From positions 29,962,641 to 30,026,640 of the forward strand of contig OZ024900.1 of the NCBI GenBank assembly GCA_964017195.1: a DNA stretch of 64,000 bases. The letters run 5' to 3'. Below the pieces are notes generated by a model that made no database searches, was not told the DNA's origin, and saw nothing but the letters and a program-made list of their open reading frames with translations. The stretch is from Siderastrea radians (Eukaryota; Cnidaria; Anthozoa; Scleractinia; Rhizangiidae). Positions within the stretch are counted from its first letter, which is position 1; the number at the start of each line of letters is the position of its first letter. A program made the position numbers and the translations under genes. Shown piece by piece: positions 1 to 11,574 of this stretch.

Positions 1-485
1 ACACAACGCTAGCGCTGTCTTGATAGTTTTCCTGCAAATAAAAATGAACAAGACAACTTGTAAGTTCCGAATACACACAAACAAAGGGTGATCATCACGT
101 GCTACAAACAGGGCTCTCTTGTCGCTGCGAATTTTTTCCTTGCCGGTATCACGATCTGCAGCACACGCTTGCCATTCTGTTGAGGTTATCCCTCCTTTCT
201 CCTCTACAATGGCCTTCCTCAATGATTTAAAGCTTTCCCTCACTTCATGAAGCTTCCGAACAAGGGTTTCACTTTTGTCGGCACGATTACGGCACAAAAT
301 ATTTGCTAAAAAACTGTCACTGGAGATCTCCTTTCCAAGTAGCGACTTAAGAGTAAAACAAGCTTTGGTTTTTTCCACCCTCCTGATGTTGTTAACTTAC
401 GCTTGAAAACTTTGTTTGTGATAACTTCAGCACAAAGTAAACAAATTTGCTCTTTTGATGTTGGAGAAACACACACACGTTCCAT
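1..485 (-). pseudogene. 5' part of an uncharacterised cnidarian gene with a possible zinc-binding N-terminus; frame broken
   Basis: Read leftwards from ATG 485, the protein has a C-x2-C pair (ICLLC) and, about 55 residues later, ILCRNR, where a second C-x2-C pair might be expected but the last position is Arg. This spacing recalls ZAD-type N-terminal zinc modules, but I cannot name the family. The frame breaks at a run of six A (complement of 371-376). Downstream, a second frame stays open with acidic and basic helical sequence to about 106. A good splice pair follows: donor at 105/104, and a pyrimidine-rich acceptor ending at 32, then ENYQDSAS running off the window. The shift is either a one-base indel that kills the gene or a homopolymer sequencing error. 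A DNA-related role is only a guess from the cysteine pattern. Confidence 0.45.
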
Positions 486-530
486 TGTTTTGGTCAGAGT
501 GGAATCAATACGTGCCACCTTTGAAGTCAA

Positions 531-2016
531 GGACTCTCAAATGTAACCCGAGACTTCAAATGCGAGTCACGCCACTCCTCATTTTTTGCACGAAACGCAA
601 ATGAAAACCCACCTTGGAGTCCACCTTGGGAGTCCACCTTGCAAATAATGTAACATGGTCTGCTCTTCCACGCACTGGCTAAGGACCTTTATTCAAATTA
701 TTCTGCAAGGTGGACTCCCAAGGGGCAGATGTGACAAATTGCCCCATGCAGAATTCCAAAACAGCATGTGTGATACTGATCTGTTTTTTTCAACAAAATG
801 GTTTTCAGAGCAGTTTGGTTGAGCAGCTGACGATTAACCCAAACTTGCTGCCTTATTTCTGACAAGGGTATTGTCAGAATACGGCAAAAATCTGCTCAGG
901 AGCTTTGTTATCAACTGTTTTATGGGTGTTCACGACGATTTTACGAAATAAGACAAAAAGAGCAAAAAATTGAGCAAAACCTGGAATACAAAGTGGTTGC
1001 CATAATTTTTACTGGCAAGGCGTGGTCTCGCTTCACCATATGATGTTGACAAAACCGTTCCTTATCGCTTTGACTCTGATTCAGAAGTTGCGAGACATGT
1101 TTAACTTTGTTCTAGTAAGTGCGATTCTCTGTTGCTTTAATCCTTTTCGTAGTAATTATGGCTAAATGCGTGTACATAATATTCTGGTAACAGTTTTAAT
1201 CACTGTTTGCTATAAAGGTTGTGTGGAGCCGATTTATCTGAAACTTGGTCCCTGAAATCTTTGAGGTTCCAGCACCTGTTCAGAGTAATATGAAGGAAAA
1301 ACATCTTTTCATTTTCCCAATAATACGCATTTTCTTTGAAAACTATGTTCAAGAAAACTGCTGAAATTTTCGTATATTCGTATCGATCTCAATAAAAGTA
1401 CGCTTTTGATAAACTTCAAGCATTCCTTTTACAGCGTCTAAAATACCTCAGCAATCAAATGCTGTTGACCAGCTAAAAATTTGATTTCAAAACAGTTGCC
1501 CCTCACGCAAATAAATCGTATCGGGCCACCTTAAAAGCCAAAATTTTAGAAGCAAAGTATGAAGCTAAACTGGAATTTCTTGTTGGGGGAGGGGGTGCAA
1601 AACAAAAAAAACCTTCCGTGGGGGGGAGGATGGATCTTTTCTGGAACTACACATTTCAATTTCTATGTGACTGCCCGAATTTACCAGCATAGATGGCTAC
1701 AAATGGATCCTTTGTGTATGACATGTGCCTCCTTTCAAGTAATGAATAGCAAATGAAGTGTAGCCTGTCAAACTAATCCATTATCACTTAAACTTAGTAA
1801 GCATGAGTCCCTAACATTGTGTTTGGGTTGGATCGAGATTCCGATGTAAAGAAGGGCAGAAAGGAGAGATAAACAGGGATCTGAAATCCCTCTCCTGGAC
1901 CCTCACCACATAATCTGACCACAATTGAGATTCCATTAGACATAGGCAAATTTTGGTGGCCAGTTGCCTAGGCCGACCGTTATTTGCAGCTCTGGAAATA
2001 GAAAATAAAAATACAC
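531..2016. other. Non-coding stretch with one small inverted repeat and a dispersed-repeat fragment
   Basis: I see no coding exon on either strand. Around 1590-1670 there are G-runs followed by a 'ggatct-tttctggaac' string. Related strings recur near 18840, 20060 and 58130, so this is a fragment of a dispersed repeat. If the NEIL1-type exon at 2017-2406 belongs to an intact gene, this stretch is part of its first coding intron. Confidence 0.5.
624..723. repeat. 20-bp perfect inverted repeat, 60-bp loop
   Basis: CCTTGGGAGTCCACCTTGCA at 624-643 is the exact reverse complement of 704-723. A degenerate extra copy of part of the arm precedes it at 611-627. This is a hairpin or the remnant of a small palindromic element. 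No target duplication is evident. Confidence 0.7.
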
Positions 2017-2406
2017 AAACCTCCTAACATCCACAAAGCTTAACACCATCAATGGCTTGTCTTTAGTGAAGAAGTTCAAATGTGCATGTTTATGCATATC
2101 TTTCACTAAACCAAACGTGAACTTGCCCGACATTCCAAACCGAAAAAGAATCCTCAGTGTCTTCGGTTTGCACTCATTCACCTTTTTAATTCCCTTTCTC
2201 TCGCAATCTGAGTCTACTGAAGTTAAAATAAGCGCCATTTCCTTTCCCCTCGACTCGGCATGGATGGTATATTCACAGGCGGGAAAACTGACTTCTGGAC
2301 TCTTCGTGTTCACAGCTGATCTCACGATTTTCCCGCTAAAAATTCGCCCTTGGCAAGCTTCGTTTACCATTTGGCTGTTTTTATAAAGTTCTGGTCCTTC
2401 GGGCAT
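2017..2406 (-). CDS. NEIL1: Endonuclease VIII-like 1 (NEIL1-type DNA glycosylase), N-terminal exon
   Basis: This exon encodes the N-terminal catalytic half of an Fpg/Nei-family glycosylase, which excises oxidised bases in base-excision repair and nicks the strand by beta,delta-elimination. The ATG at 2406 is chosen because the family needs Pro2 as its N-terminal nucleophile. The protein starts MPEGPELYKNSQ, with Pro2 and Glu3. Arg-Gly-Lys-Glu places the conserved lysine at residue 55 (Lys54 in human NEIL1). Also visible are FRFGMSG (the family's MSG motif), KHAHL, and FVDVRRF at the end. The likely donor is TTT/GTGTAT at 2016. Read-through adds a weakly similar stretch (VGLGNWPP) and then a stop. 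I found no later exons (helix-two-turn-helix, beta-hairpin) down to position 1, so the gene is partial here, with its 3' part beyond the window or lost. Confidence 0.85.
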
Positions 2407-3337
2407 TGTTGAATTCTCCAAACGTTGTGCAGAAACTACAGAAAGTCAGACAATCAGGCTCGCCGGGTGCTAAGGTCTTGCATAACACCGAAAACTCCCA
2501 GGCGTTCAGTAGGACAGGGCCGTCTTTCAGAAGTAATTTCAGTAGAGATTCCCAGTCTCTTCTCAAATACGTCACTTGTTTTCAGGCCTCAGCCTTTGAT
2601 TTCTTGAGAGAGACCGTGGAACCAGGTTGTCGCATAACAGCAACTTCGTACTAACACTAATAAGGGAAAATTGTCGAGTTATAAAGCTCTATATTTCTGA
2701 CATTTAGAAAGCTGTTGAATACTTGAATCATTGCCCAGTATCGTCGGCGTTAATCGAAAAAGTTTGGGCCATATCAAGTACGTCAAATATAAACGCTCCG
2801 TTTCCGTGTTTCACATTCCGCGTAGTGGTATGCGGTGAATTAGAAAATCTTGAAATTGCCAAAGAATTCGGATAGTATGAAGCAATATTGAAAAATCCGT
2901 GTTGAAAATGGCCAAATTTGTCACATCTAATGTTTGAGGGAAACCTAGATACAATTCCAGCCTCATTCCCGTGAAACATAGGTGCGCTTAGGTCTCTGGA
3001 AGGCTACAGCTGTGAACAGTAAACTCAACCTGGCGCCTTGCGTCGACAGCGAAACAGAAACTGACTCTTCAAAAAGTGCGGCAAAAGAATACAATAGGTG
3101 CACAGATAAGGTAAAGAATACCTTGAAACAAGAAATCTACCATTTTTATTTTCATTTAACACATATTTTGGAAATCTCCAGGTTTGAGGTCCCAATCTCC
3201 AGGTTTTTCTGGGCTTTTTTTCAACATCTCCAGATTTGCATGTTTTCGAGGTTGGCAGGTCTGAGGGTCTCTAAAGAAACTGTGTTGCTGCGTCGGTGGG
3301 GAAGTGCCCACATAAATTTGGATTAATCAAAGTTGAT
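2407..3337. other. NEIL1 upstream region; no convincing gene
   Basis: The first 200-250 bases should be the NEIL1 5' UTR and promoter. Overlapping open frames occur on both strands here and at 2728-3326, but none shows a domain, a conserved motif or a plausible splice structure. A short direct repeat of an ATCTCCAGGTTT-like string lies at about 3174-3235. Confidence 0.45.
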
Positions 3338-3455
3338 AAGGTTAATTGGCCACCGTAAAGAGTTTCGAGTGTTCGCCCTTTGTGGATTCGCTCTGATGGA
3401 GGGATAACGCGTGAAACGTAGGCCTTTGAATTTTTTACGGTGGCCAATTTACCTT
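3338..3455. mobile_element. Short inverted-repeat element (MITE-like)
   Basis: The arms at 3338-3359 and 3434-3455 are reverse complements around the core GGCCACCGTAAA, with small indels. The loop carries GCTCTGATGG...GTGAAACGTAGG, recognisable as a widely dispersed cnidarian repeat. An (AAT)n microsatellite at 3468-3498 follows directly. Confidence 0.6.
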
Positions 3456-3463
3456 ATTAACTC

Positions 3464-3467
<4 letters not shown>

Positions 3468-3498
<31 letters not shown>
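3468..3498. repeat. (AAT)n microsatellite
   Basis: About ten uninterrupted AAT units. Confidence 0.9.
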
Positions 3499-3499
<1 letters not shown>

Positions 3500-3640
3500 C
3501 ATACAACCATAGAAAGTCTGACCCCTTCGGCTCGTGTCCCACGTACGGCTGTTTAAAGCTCTCCCAGTCTTTTCACGACCTATAGTGTAACTTTACGGCA
3601 ACAAAGAGATTGAACGTTCCCTATTTCAGCATGCATCGTA

Positions 3641-4123
3641 TAATGCGCCGACCAATTCGAAACTTCAATATCCCCCCCCCCGGGCATACCCCGGGCATTT
3701 GACTGTGCATCGTGCCCAGAGAGGAGGAAATTTGAACGTTGCGTTGGAAGGGTGGGGAATTTAAACCAGATTTATCTCTTGTTCTGACGTAATACGCCTG
3801 TGAATTTTCTCGGTTTTTGCGGAGTGTGACGGATTTACAAGATAGAAGTTCGCCTTTGTTAGTGAATAACTCTTTGAAAAGGGTCTTTAAAAGAAGGTTG
3901 AAGGTGTCATTACGGCATATCTCTCTCTGAAATACATGTAAAGTGCTTGATTGAAGACCAAACTTGTCTTTGGGGAGAGGCAGTTCAGTACTAATTGGTG
4001 GGGCATTTGAACGGCTTTCTTGCCCCGAGGGGAGGGAATTTGAACAAGCCAATCTTCAAAAGTTCAAATGCCCGGGGGGTTGCCCGGGGGGGATGTTGAA
4101 CTTTCGAATTGATCGGCGCATAA
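3641..4123. mobile_element. Non-autonomous inverted-repeat transposon with GC-rich inner arms
   Basis: About 40 bp of terminal inverted repeat: 3641-3683 (TAATGCGCCGACCAATTCGA then a C-run) mirrors 4085-4123 (G-run, then TTCGAATTGATCGGCGCATA). The inner parts of both arms carry CCCGGGCA/TGCCCGGG blocks next to long C or G runs. There is no coding capacity beyond shadow frames. The target duplication cannot be decided. Confidence 0.75.
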
Positions 4124-4151
4124 TTGTTCACAACAACTTCCTTTCTCCATA

Positions 4152-4985
4152 CAGGGCTTCTGAAATTTCGCGCGGTCGCGGAGCCGCGAAATTCAGGTAT
4201 ATCCGCGAAATCCCGCGAAATTGACAAAAACACGTGAAATACCGCGAAATTCGCTAGAAATTCTACCAAACACATGTCGGTACAACATATTTGAAACTTA
4301 TCTTGGCTATTGGAGCTGTTTACTTGCCGTAAACTTGCAAATTTATCTTGAAATTTCGTCACTGCCACGAGTAAAATCGTACCAAAACTACCAGGCGTTC
4401 TTAGATTAATGTTGGGAAAACCTGGGGACTGGTAAAATAAAAGAGAAGACTTTTCGTTGACACTATACGGAGTGCGAAAGGAAACTGCTGTCTGTAGTAA
4501 TGCAGGCACACGTTTAATCGTACACGAATGAAGACACAAGAGAATGTTTTGACTTCACAGATGGATTTAAACCTTTGATCTAAAACAATCTTGCCTTGTA
4601 AACTGCAAAGCAACACAAGAGAGTGATGAGGGGAAAGAAGTTTATTGCGTTGCTGTTTTCGACTCTAAATTGCAGCTGAAAAAGGAGGTTAACCGGCCAA
4701 GCGTTTCGGTAAAGCTTTATATGTTTTTCTTGTCGCTCGAAACAAGTACAGTTGCCTTCAGAACTGTGTTGGATGAACTTTTGTGTTTCTTTCTTGCCCT
4801 GAATTTGACATCCTTCCAATATTTTTGTCAGGAATCTTTCTTTTTTGCTTTGTTTGCTTTTCAACGAAAATTTGGCCCGAAAATTCCCGCGAAAATCCCG
4901 CGAAATCGGCCGTTTTCTCCGCGAATTTGTCTCTTCAAATCCCGTGAAATTTCACTTTTTTTCCCGCGAATTATCAGAAGCCCTG
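4152..4985. mobile_element. Non-autonomous DNA transposon, 12-bp TIRs, 6-bp target duplication
   Basis: The perfect TIR CAGGGCTTCTGA (4152-4163) pairs with TCAGAAGCCCTG (4974-4985). It is bracketed by the direct repeat TCCATA at 4146-4151 and 4986-4991. The ends are rich in reiterated CCGCGAAATT and its complement (4161-4255, 4870-4970); the middle is ordinary AT-rich DNA. CAGGG ends recall hAT elements, but those make 8-bp duplications, so the superfamily is left open. Confidence 0.85.
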
Positions 4986-5215
4986 TCCATAGAGTCATAA
5001 AATGGTTTTTAACCGATCCGGCAGCTCGTACAGCATAATTTTTTACATACTTTAAAACTCCCAAAGTAACAACCTTCGTTACCTTTTTGGATTTAGGTAT
5101 TAGCAGCCTTTTTTTTATCATCACTTCTTTTGAGCGGCGGTTACATTCGCGAGTTCGTTCACTGCGGGTAGCAAACATAGGCACGCAATGCGCGCAGAGC
5201 CAATGACGTTTTTTT

Positions 5216-5246
5216 AACCGGCCGTCGCCATGGCGACCGCCGGTTT
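5216..5246. repeat. Palindrome centred on GTCGCCATGGCGAC
   Basis: A perfect 14-bp palindrome at about 5223-5236 is extended by AACCGGC/GCCGGTT flanks to about 30 bp. The role is unknown. Confidence 0.7.
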
Positions 5247-7027
5247 ATAAAATGGACACGGATTTTGGTGAAAGCAAGTTGGCTTAACATACGAAGAAAG
5301 TGCTGTAAAGCTTGTGGTACGGGTACTCAAGAGCGGTACTGTCTTATACAAGACGCATGCGCATGTTAGTCTTCTGAATGTTACCTTCCTATGTTTTTGT
5401 CTTTTAATTTACAGTATTTAAGATATGAACGGCGAAGGGTTGTTTAAGTTTGGGGTTTTTTGTACAGTACAGCCCAAAAATAATGCACGCGCAAGAACTT
5501 CTTTTTGCGTCCGCAAGCCGAGAACTTCTTGCGGCTACTTGCAGGATGCCTGCACTTGAATACTGCAAGCCGCAAGAACGTCTTTGCGTTTAGAAGTTAA
5601 AACCGCAAGAACTTCTTTGTGGTAAGATATCTGGACCGCAAGTAAGCGCAAGAACGTCTTTGCCCTAACACCTTAAAAACCCGGAACCCGGGGAAGGTAA
5701 AAAAGAGACCACTTTATAGCGCAAGGCACGTTCGAAATTGGCTGCCTTTGTAACTTGCAATCAGTTGTTTATTTGGTCCCTTGTAAGTTTTTTTCTTCGG
5801 TTTTGAATTTTTTATCCGATAAAGAGTTCACTAGGTTCTGAATTTGACACTGGTCGCCTTCTATGTTATTTTTTAACGGCTAGGGAGAAACGAGACTCAA
5901 ACGAAGCACGCGTGTTATTGTTTATGTGTCCCGGAGTCCCAGACATGCGGTACGCTTAGCGGCCCGAAAGGTTTCGCTCGATTTATTTCACTTAAATGAG
6001 GAACAATGGCAAAGCACAGTCCATCAGTCACATTATTAAAGAACCGACATTCACCTGTTCAGTGTTGCTGTACTTCCACCAACATATTAAACTCGGACAA
6101 ATACTTTTAATTAGTTGCGCTCACACGTGTGAGAAATAAACATGGTCACTCAGATGAGAAGAAATAATACCCGAAGTCTTAATTGGAAAAACACATTATG
6201 TTTGTAAAAATAGTTCCACTCATTACGCTGAAGTCGATATCACATTTTAAATCTTCGAAGTAAACCAAAAAAGTCTGAAGGAAACTAAAACTCCGCGATC
6301 TGAAAGAAATTCGGCACGTCAATTCTAACCTGAGTAAACACAAATCTGCCGTATGCAAATTTGGTATGATTTGCTTGAATGACATTTTGTAACGCAATGC
6401 ATGAGCAGTTCTCTAAGTCGTCAAGACAGCAAGCCCCGGGCAGCAAGCTGTGTCGAAAGGCGAATGTGTAGTTGAAATCATATGTCTATGCTATTTCTTC
6501 GACTATCCCTTTTTTGCTGGGAAATTAAACTGGTAAAGATGCAGGGATTCTTGATGACTTCACCCACGCGATGGCATGACCTCCTGCATGTGTAAGTCTG
6601 GTCTTGTCTTGCCTGTCAAAGAAGAGTTCGCGCAGTTTGCCGCAATTATAGCTTTTGGACCTTTTTGTTTCTATTTCTTGGATGGAATGAAAAACTGAAT
6701 TGAGTCAGTTCTGAGTTGAACCCGTATCACTGTATCTGAGACACGCTTAAAAAAATTGTTCATGTTTTGTCATGTGCCGGAGATCATGTTTACCGGGTGT
6801 TTATCTTGCAGTCGGAAAGCTGGCGGATATTCCATTTCGTGATGTGAATTTTCTTCGATACTTCGGTTGTTCGAACATTTGCTTCCTTGATTTTTTGATT
6901 AGCCTTGTGAACTTTCGCTTGACTTGGCGAATTGTCGCGCCAACACGCCAACACGACGAAAAATCGCTCGAAAGCTCGGTGATATTTCAAAGAGAATAGA
7001 GCGCGAGATTCGCTCTCATTACTTTTG

Positions 7028-7046
7028 CAACAACAACAACAACAAC
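7028..7046 (-). repeat. (CAA/TTG)n tail of the LINE insertion
   Basis: A trinucleotide run at the 3' end of the LINE fragment, just beyond its AATAAA. Simple-repeat tails in place of poly(A) are known for several LINE clades. Confidence 0.7.
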
Positions 7047-7158
7047 ACACTTTATTTGCATTCCCAATTACAAATGGTATTGCAAAAGTATAGGAAAATA
7101 ATGATAATAATAATACGTATTACATCGAAGGATATGTAAGGGTAAGTAATAGGATCAA

Positions 7159-7764
7159 CTAATTGACGATTGTTGCGATTGTCGATTCATTTCTTAGTGC
7201 AAAAGCTTCATAAATGAAGTAACCTAATTTTTTACAGAGAAAGGCATCTATATTATTAAAGAGAAATATAATTTTTTGATTGGCATCTAAAGAACTAAAA
7301 TCAGAATAATTTCTACCAATGTAGTCTATTAGAGATTTTCTAATTGTATTATATCTACTACAATTAAGTACAAAATGTTCTTCGTTTTCAACTTCATTTA
7401 ATGAGCTGCAGTTTTGACAGATTCTCAGATGCTCAGGAAGTTTAGGATAAGAATGTCTACCAGTTTCAATTCGTAGGTTATGGTTGCCTACTCTAAGTTT
7501 TGCTACTGCCCGACGATGTTTAAGATTTGTAATTAATTCTAGTGAGTTAGAGGGAGTAACATCTGTTTTAAAAGTAGAGTAAAATTTCAGTTTTTTGTTA
7601 CATCTAATCAATTCATGTTGATGCTTTTCTAAACCAGTTTTAAAGTTTTCGATTATTTTGGATTGACACTTTTTAGTTTTTAATCTATCTCCTTTTGTAT
7701 CAATCATAGTTTGAAGATCAGTAGAGAAATCGGTACCATATTGTTTAAGTATATCATACCTCAC
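7159..7764 (-). pseudogene. 5'-truncated non-LTR retrotransposon, C-terminal reverse-transcriptase/zinc-binding region
   Basis: About 200 codons end in a stop at 7159. The end reads NLKHRRAVAKLRVGNHNLRI then ETGRHS and C-x2-C...H-x4-C (ICQNCSSLNEVENEEHFVLNC). That is the post-RT zinc-binding segment (zf-RVT-like) of LINE ORF2 proteins. The upstream RT and endonuclease domains are absent, as expected from 5' truncation. The 3' UTR runs left through an AATAAA signal (complement of 7051-7056) and ends in a (TTG)n tail at 7028-7046. The first in-frame codon is GTG, so this is a fragment rather than a start. It lies inside the 5476-8005 TIR element and postdates it. Confidence 0.8.
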
Positions 7765-8005
7765 AATACCTCACACTAACACGAGCACTACAAGTTTCTT
7801 CGGCTGGACCCTCACTACTTCTTGCGCCTTCTTGCGGCTTGCGGTAACATTAGTAACTTCTTGCGGCTGGATTTTCAACTTCTTGCGTTTCGAATGTTCT
7901 TGCGGGTAAACTGCAGAAACCTAGCACTTTCACTTCTTGCGCGGGCTTGCGTGTTCTTGCGGCGCAAGAACTTCTTGCGCCACTTCTTGCGCGTGCATTA
8001 TTTTT

Positions 8006-11000
8006 GATAGGATTGAATGCGAAAATAGGATTGAATGCGAAATTGACTGTGTTGTCTGATCTAGTTAGTGGCTATGGTGAAATTTTTTTTAGCGCAGGAG
8101 GTTTTTTTATTGGGATTGACATTTTGAGGGGTGTAAAAATGTGGGAGTCAGAAGGATTTGTGAATGTCAGGACCATATCACGCTTCTGTGAATGTGATTT
8201 GCTTTGAAAGTTGCGTTTTGCGTGAGAGGCAGTTTCCCTTGGCGTTTTATGGGGGGGGGGTGGTTTGCGAAGTGGATTGTAAGGTTTCTGATTGGCTAAC
8301 TTGTATTTCGCAGTGGACAAAAAGGACAGTTGTGTTTTGCCGGCGTGGGCTAGGAAGAGAAGGAATTGGTACTAGTATGATGATGCAATATTAGTTGATT
8401 GCACATCAGTACATGATAGTTCTTGTGAACGGAGAGAAATGAGTGTTTGTTTGAGGCGAGAAGTTGATACGAAGGAATCGTCATTAATAAGGAGTTTTTT
8501 TATTAATAAGGCAGGTGTTACGAGTCTTTTTGCATTGAAAGAACGAAAATATCTGAATATTATCGACGGATTTGTGTGGTTTGCGTGTGGTGTTCGCTAA
8601 AGGCTACGAGCAGTCTCACTTTCCGTTCAGAGGTAGAAAGTGAAGGAAAAGAAAAACAGGCGAGTGAGCGCGAAATCGATTGCGGCTCGACAGGCGCGTT
8701 AGCTTTCAAAGACGTGGGCGACTTTCGTCCCCGCTCGCTTGTTTACCTGGTTAGCGGGTTAGCAAACTGGATTTAAACATCACGTCATGAGATATCTTGA
8801 TGTGCCCCATACTCTGACGATCTGCTCGAGCTCGTGTTTTTTGATTCTACTGCTATGTTCACTGTTTGTATTTAAGGTCTAGGCACAACAGTAAATACTT
8901 CGTCGTCCCTGTGTGAGCATTCTCAGTTGTGGACGAATTCATATCGACATTCAACGTTTGAGTGATTTTGCGTTTTTCAGCACAAATAAAGCGATAAGAA
9001 AGATAAGCTGAGTCATCAGAGTTTAAACATTACGTCATCCAGTACCGCTATAGTCAAAATATTGTGTCACACAATCACACTTTTCCTCACGCCGGTTCGT
9101 AAAAAAAGAGGATCGCGCTAACATTTGTGAAACCTAGGGGTGGGGAAGGTCAGAATGGCCGGTTAAAATGCCCAATGGGCTTTCTTGTTTCACAATATGG
9201 TGAAATTTATCCTGACAACCTATGGGACTTTACATCTCCGGTAAGTCCCCCCTAACCCCTCAGCCCCAACCCCCCCCCCCACCACCACCAAAAAGATCTT
9301 GTGGTTATCCACTATAAAACCTGGTAATGATTGAGCAGCGTGACTACGCGGAGTAAAGAAACCGAAGAAGCTCTTTATTTCACGGTTCTTCAAAGAACAG
9401 AGACAAAAACAAGTAAACTTAAACTTAAACTCACCGTCGAAAAATATTGCATACATAATTTCGGCAGAGATCAGTGGAAAGTTAACAATTTTACTTCAGA
9501 AATAAATGCAAGTTGCAGTTGAACCTTTTAATTTCTTACTTCTACCGGCGAATATCCAATACTCAGTTTTCAGTGCTCATAAACGGTCAACTTTCTAAAG
9601 GATGCCGTTTTGACGCTCTGCGTGGTTTGCGTGACACGCGACTCGCTTTACTTTGTTTAATTTGTAAGGTTTCAGACGTTTCAGTCAACCACTTACGTTC
9701 TTAGTGCATTGTATTGTCAAAACAGGAGTCTGCCATCAAACGGCGTATCTTGTATCCACAATATTTTCGTTCGAAATCGGTTTGAACTAGCGTTTACAAA
9801 CACGACTGAAATAGTTTTGCAACTATATTTATTTCCCCTGTTGATTGAAGTTGCTTGCTTTGTAATCAAGTCGGCTATGATAATTTTCGTCTTTTTGCCT
9901 CACAAATCGACCAAAGTATGTTTACATTTGTAACTTTCCCACGGTACAAAGTTATTTTTAGCTCACGTGTTTATTTGGAGTCTCAACCTACAGCCGAATA
10001 AATTTCGTTTGCTTTACCTTCGAACAGTACGAAAGTGTTCAAATTCAGCTCGCTTTCCAGTAGATCCAACAGGTCTCTGTTAGAATGCTTTGGTACATAT
10101 CTGTTGTTGTTAATCTTTCGGTACTGTTTCGGTCGGTTCGAGATGTTTCAAGTGTTGCGTTACATTCCTTATAAGGCTGAAATTACAGCTGTCAACTATG
10201 CAAATTTCTCAACATACGCTTTACACTTTGAGCTATGAATAACCACGAAATAACGTTTAGTATCTTGTTAAGATTTTACTACATCCATCCTCTAATTCCT
10301 TGATCACCACTGTGACTTGGATTTTAATACTAGTTTCATTCAAGTTTTTCAGTTTTAAGAATAGCTAGCAACAAGCCGCGCAATTTCCGATTTAGTTTTA
10401 ATTGGGTTCATGTTTTATAACACGCACACAAAAATGACACTGCAAATTTTAGATTCGCTGTTACCGAGAGATAATCCCGAAAAATTTTATGCTGTTTTAC
10501 TCTACTCTTTTCACTATCGTTATAAACTTGGGCTTTAAATATTGTTTCTTTCACTGTTAATTAGGGATCGATGTAACGTTAATTTCCACGTTCTGTTCAT
10601 ACAACATCTCAAATTGGCAAGTCCGTCTTGTATTTGCTGCTGTGGAAAAATGTACTTCAGCTAAGTAAACACAGGACTACAACGCGAATAAAATCCTGCC
10701 AGACCTCAAGTACACAAAACAGGCATTCGAAGTAGATCCACACTTGCGAATGCAAAACACTTCAAAGCCCGGGGGTCTTACTCCAATAACATTAGCTTTA
10801 TGGGTTTGCGCCGCTGATAAGGTAAGACTTTCAGTGTCCCGGTGCACACCCCCACCCATCGTATAACAGAATATCCCCCCAGCCTCACAAATCGTAAGAC
10901 AGACATCGCACGTACGTACAACGTCTATCGTTGATTTTTAGGCTCTGACAGTAGCCATATGATTTCACTAACGTGACGTCACTGGCTAAAAACGAGCCAC

Positions 11001-11572
11001 CCGGCTTATAAGAAAACCATGACAAATATTTACAACAAATTGTCACTATGCCCATATATGGTAAGGAAGCTCTCAATATCTGTCATCCGTACATGACAGA
11101 TATCCTGCGATATACCTACATGACCATATGTGGAGGTGCACTGCAGATTTTCTTTCATTGCTTGTTTGGCGGCCATTTTGAAAAGCGAGGCAGTTTTAGC
11201 AGTGTTCTCCGGAAATTTTAACTCCCTGGAAGAAACTTTCCACGATTAAATCCTCTCAAAAAGTCAACAAGTATTTGCTTCAGCTCACAAAGATATCCAG
11301 AGGTTGACTTGGAATTTTCATAGTGAGAACTCGACCAAGAAAATGGTATTGTGAACGAAGCAGCACACTTGCTCAAGGAAAGTTGTAAAGTTGAAAAGAT
11401 TTTAATTCACAGGAAGAGGACTTATTCTCGGTAAGGTAGCAATGTGTTTTTTTACTTTGTCTTGTCATTTCCAAACATGAGACTGTAAATAAGTCTTTTT
11501 AAGTGAACGGTAGTAAAAGTTCGATTTCTTGTTCTGTTTTGCTTTTTATTATTTGTTGCTAGCTTTTAGCGT
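8006..11572. other. Intergenic DNA, no gene found
   Basis: A tandem duplication (ATAGGATTGAATGCGAAA twice) lies at 8008-8041. C-runs or G-runs occur at 8250-8262 and 9268-9280. The open frames here are short and feature-free. Fragments of dispersed repeat occur near 10760-10880 ('cccggtgcacaccccc'; a relative lies near 43170). Confidence 0.45.
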
Positions 11573-11574
11573 TA

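Larger units (their letters stand above)
5476..8005. mobile_element. TIR element with GCAAGAAC-rich subterminal repeats, split by a LINE insertion
   Basis: AAAAATAATGCACGCGCAAG at 5476-5495 is the exact reverse complement of 7986-8005. Inside each end the motif GCAAGAAC/GTTCTTGC is reiterated many times in both orientations (5488-5660 and 7805-8000), like transposase-binding subterminal repeats. The core holds the minus-strand LINE fragment at about 7028-7770. No transposase frame and no clear target duplication are visible. Confidence 0.7.

Noticed and set aside
2728..3326. Possible exons upstream of NEIL1 (83 and 114 aa frames)
   Set aside because: The first begins without an ATG. The second crosses a short direct repeat. 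Neither has acceptor or donor sites or a domain.
3385..3425. Hammerhead-like string CTGATGG...GTGAAACG
   Set aside because: The core would need CTGANGA and a stem II. Here position 7 is G and no complementary stem forms, so no ribozyme is claimed.
3964..4539. Frames of 86 and 182 aa on opposite strands
   Set aside because: Both run across TIR boundaries of two different elements and are chance products of GC-rich arms.
9158..9171. GGCCGGTTAAAA as the far TIR of an element starting at 5211
   Set aside because: Only about 12 bases match the complement of 5211-5224, which is itself part of a local palindrome. There is no target duplication.
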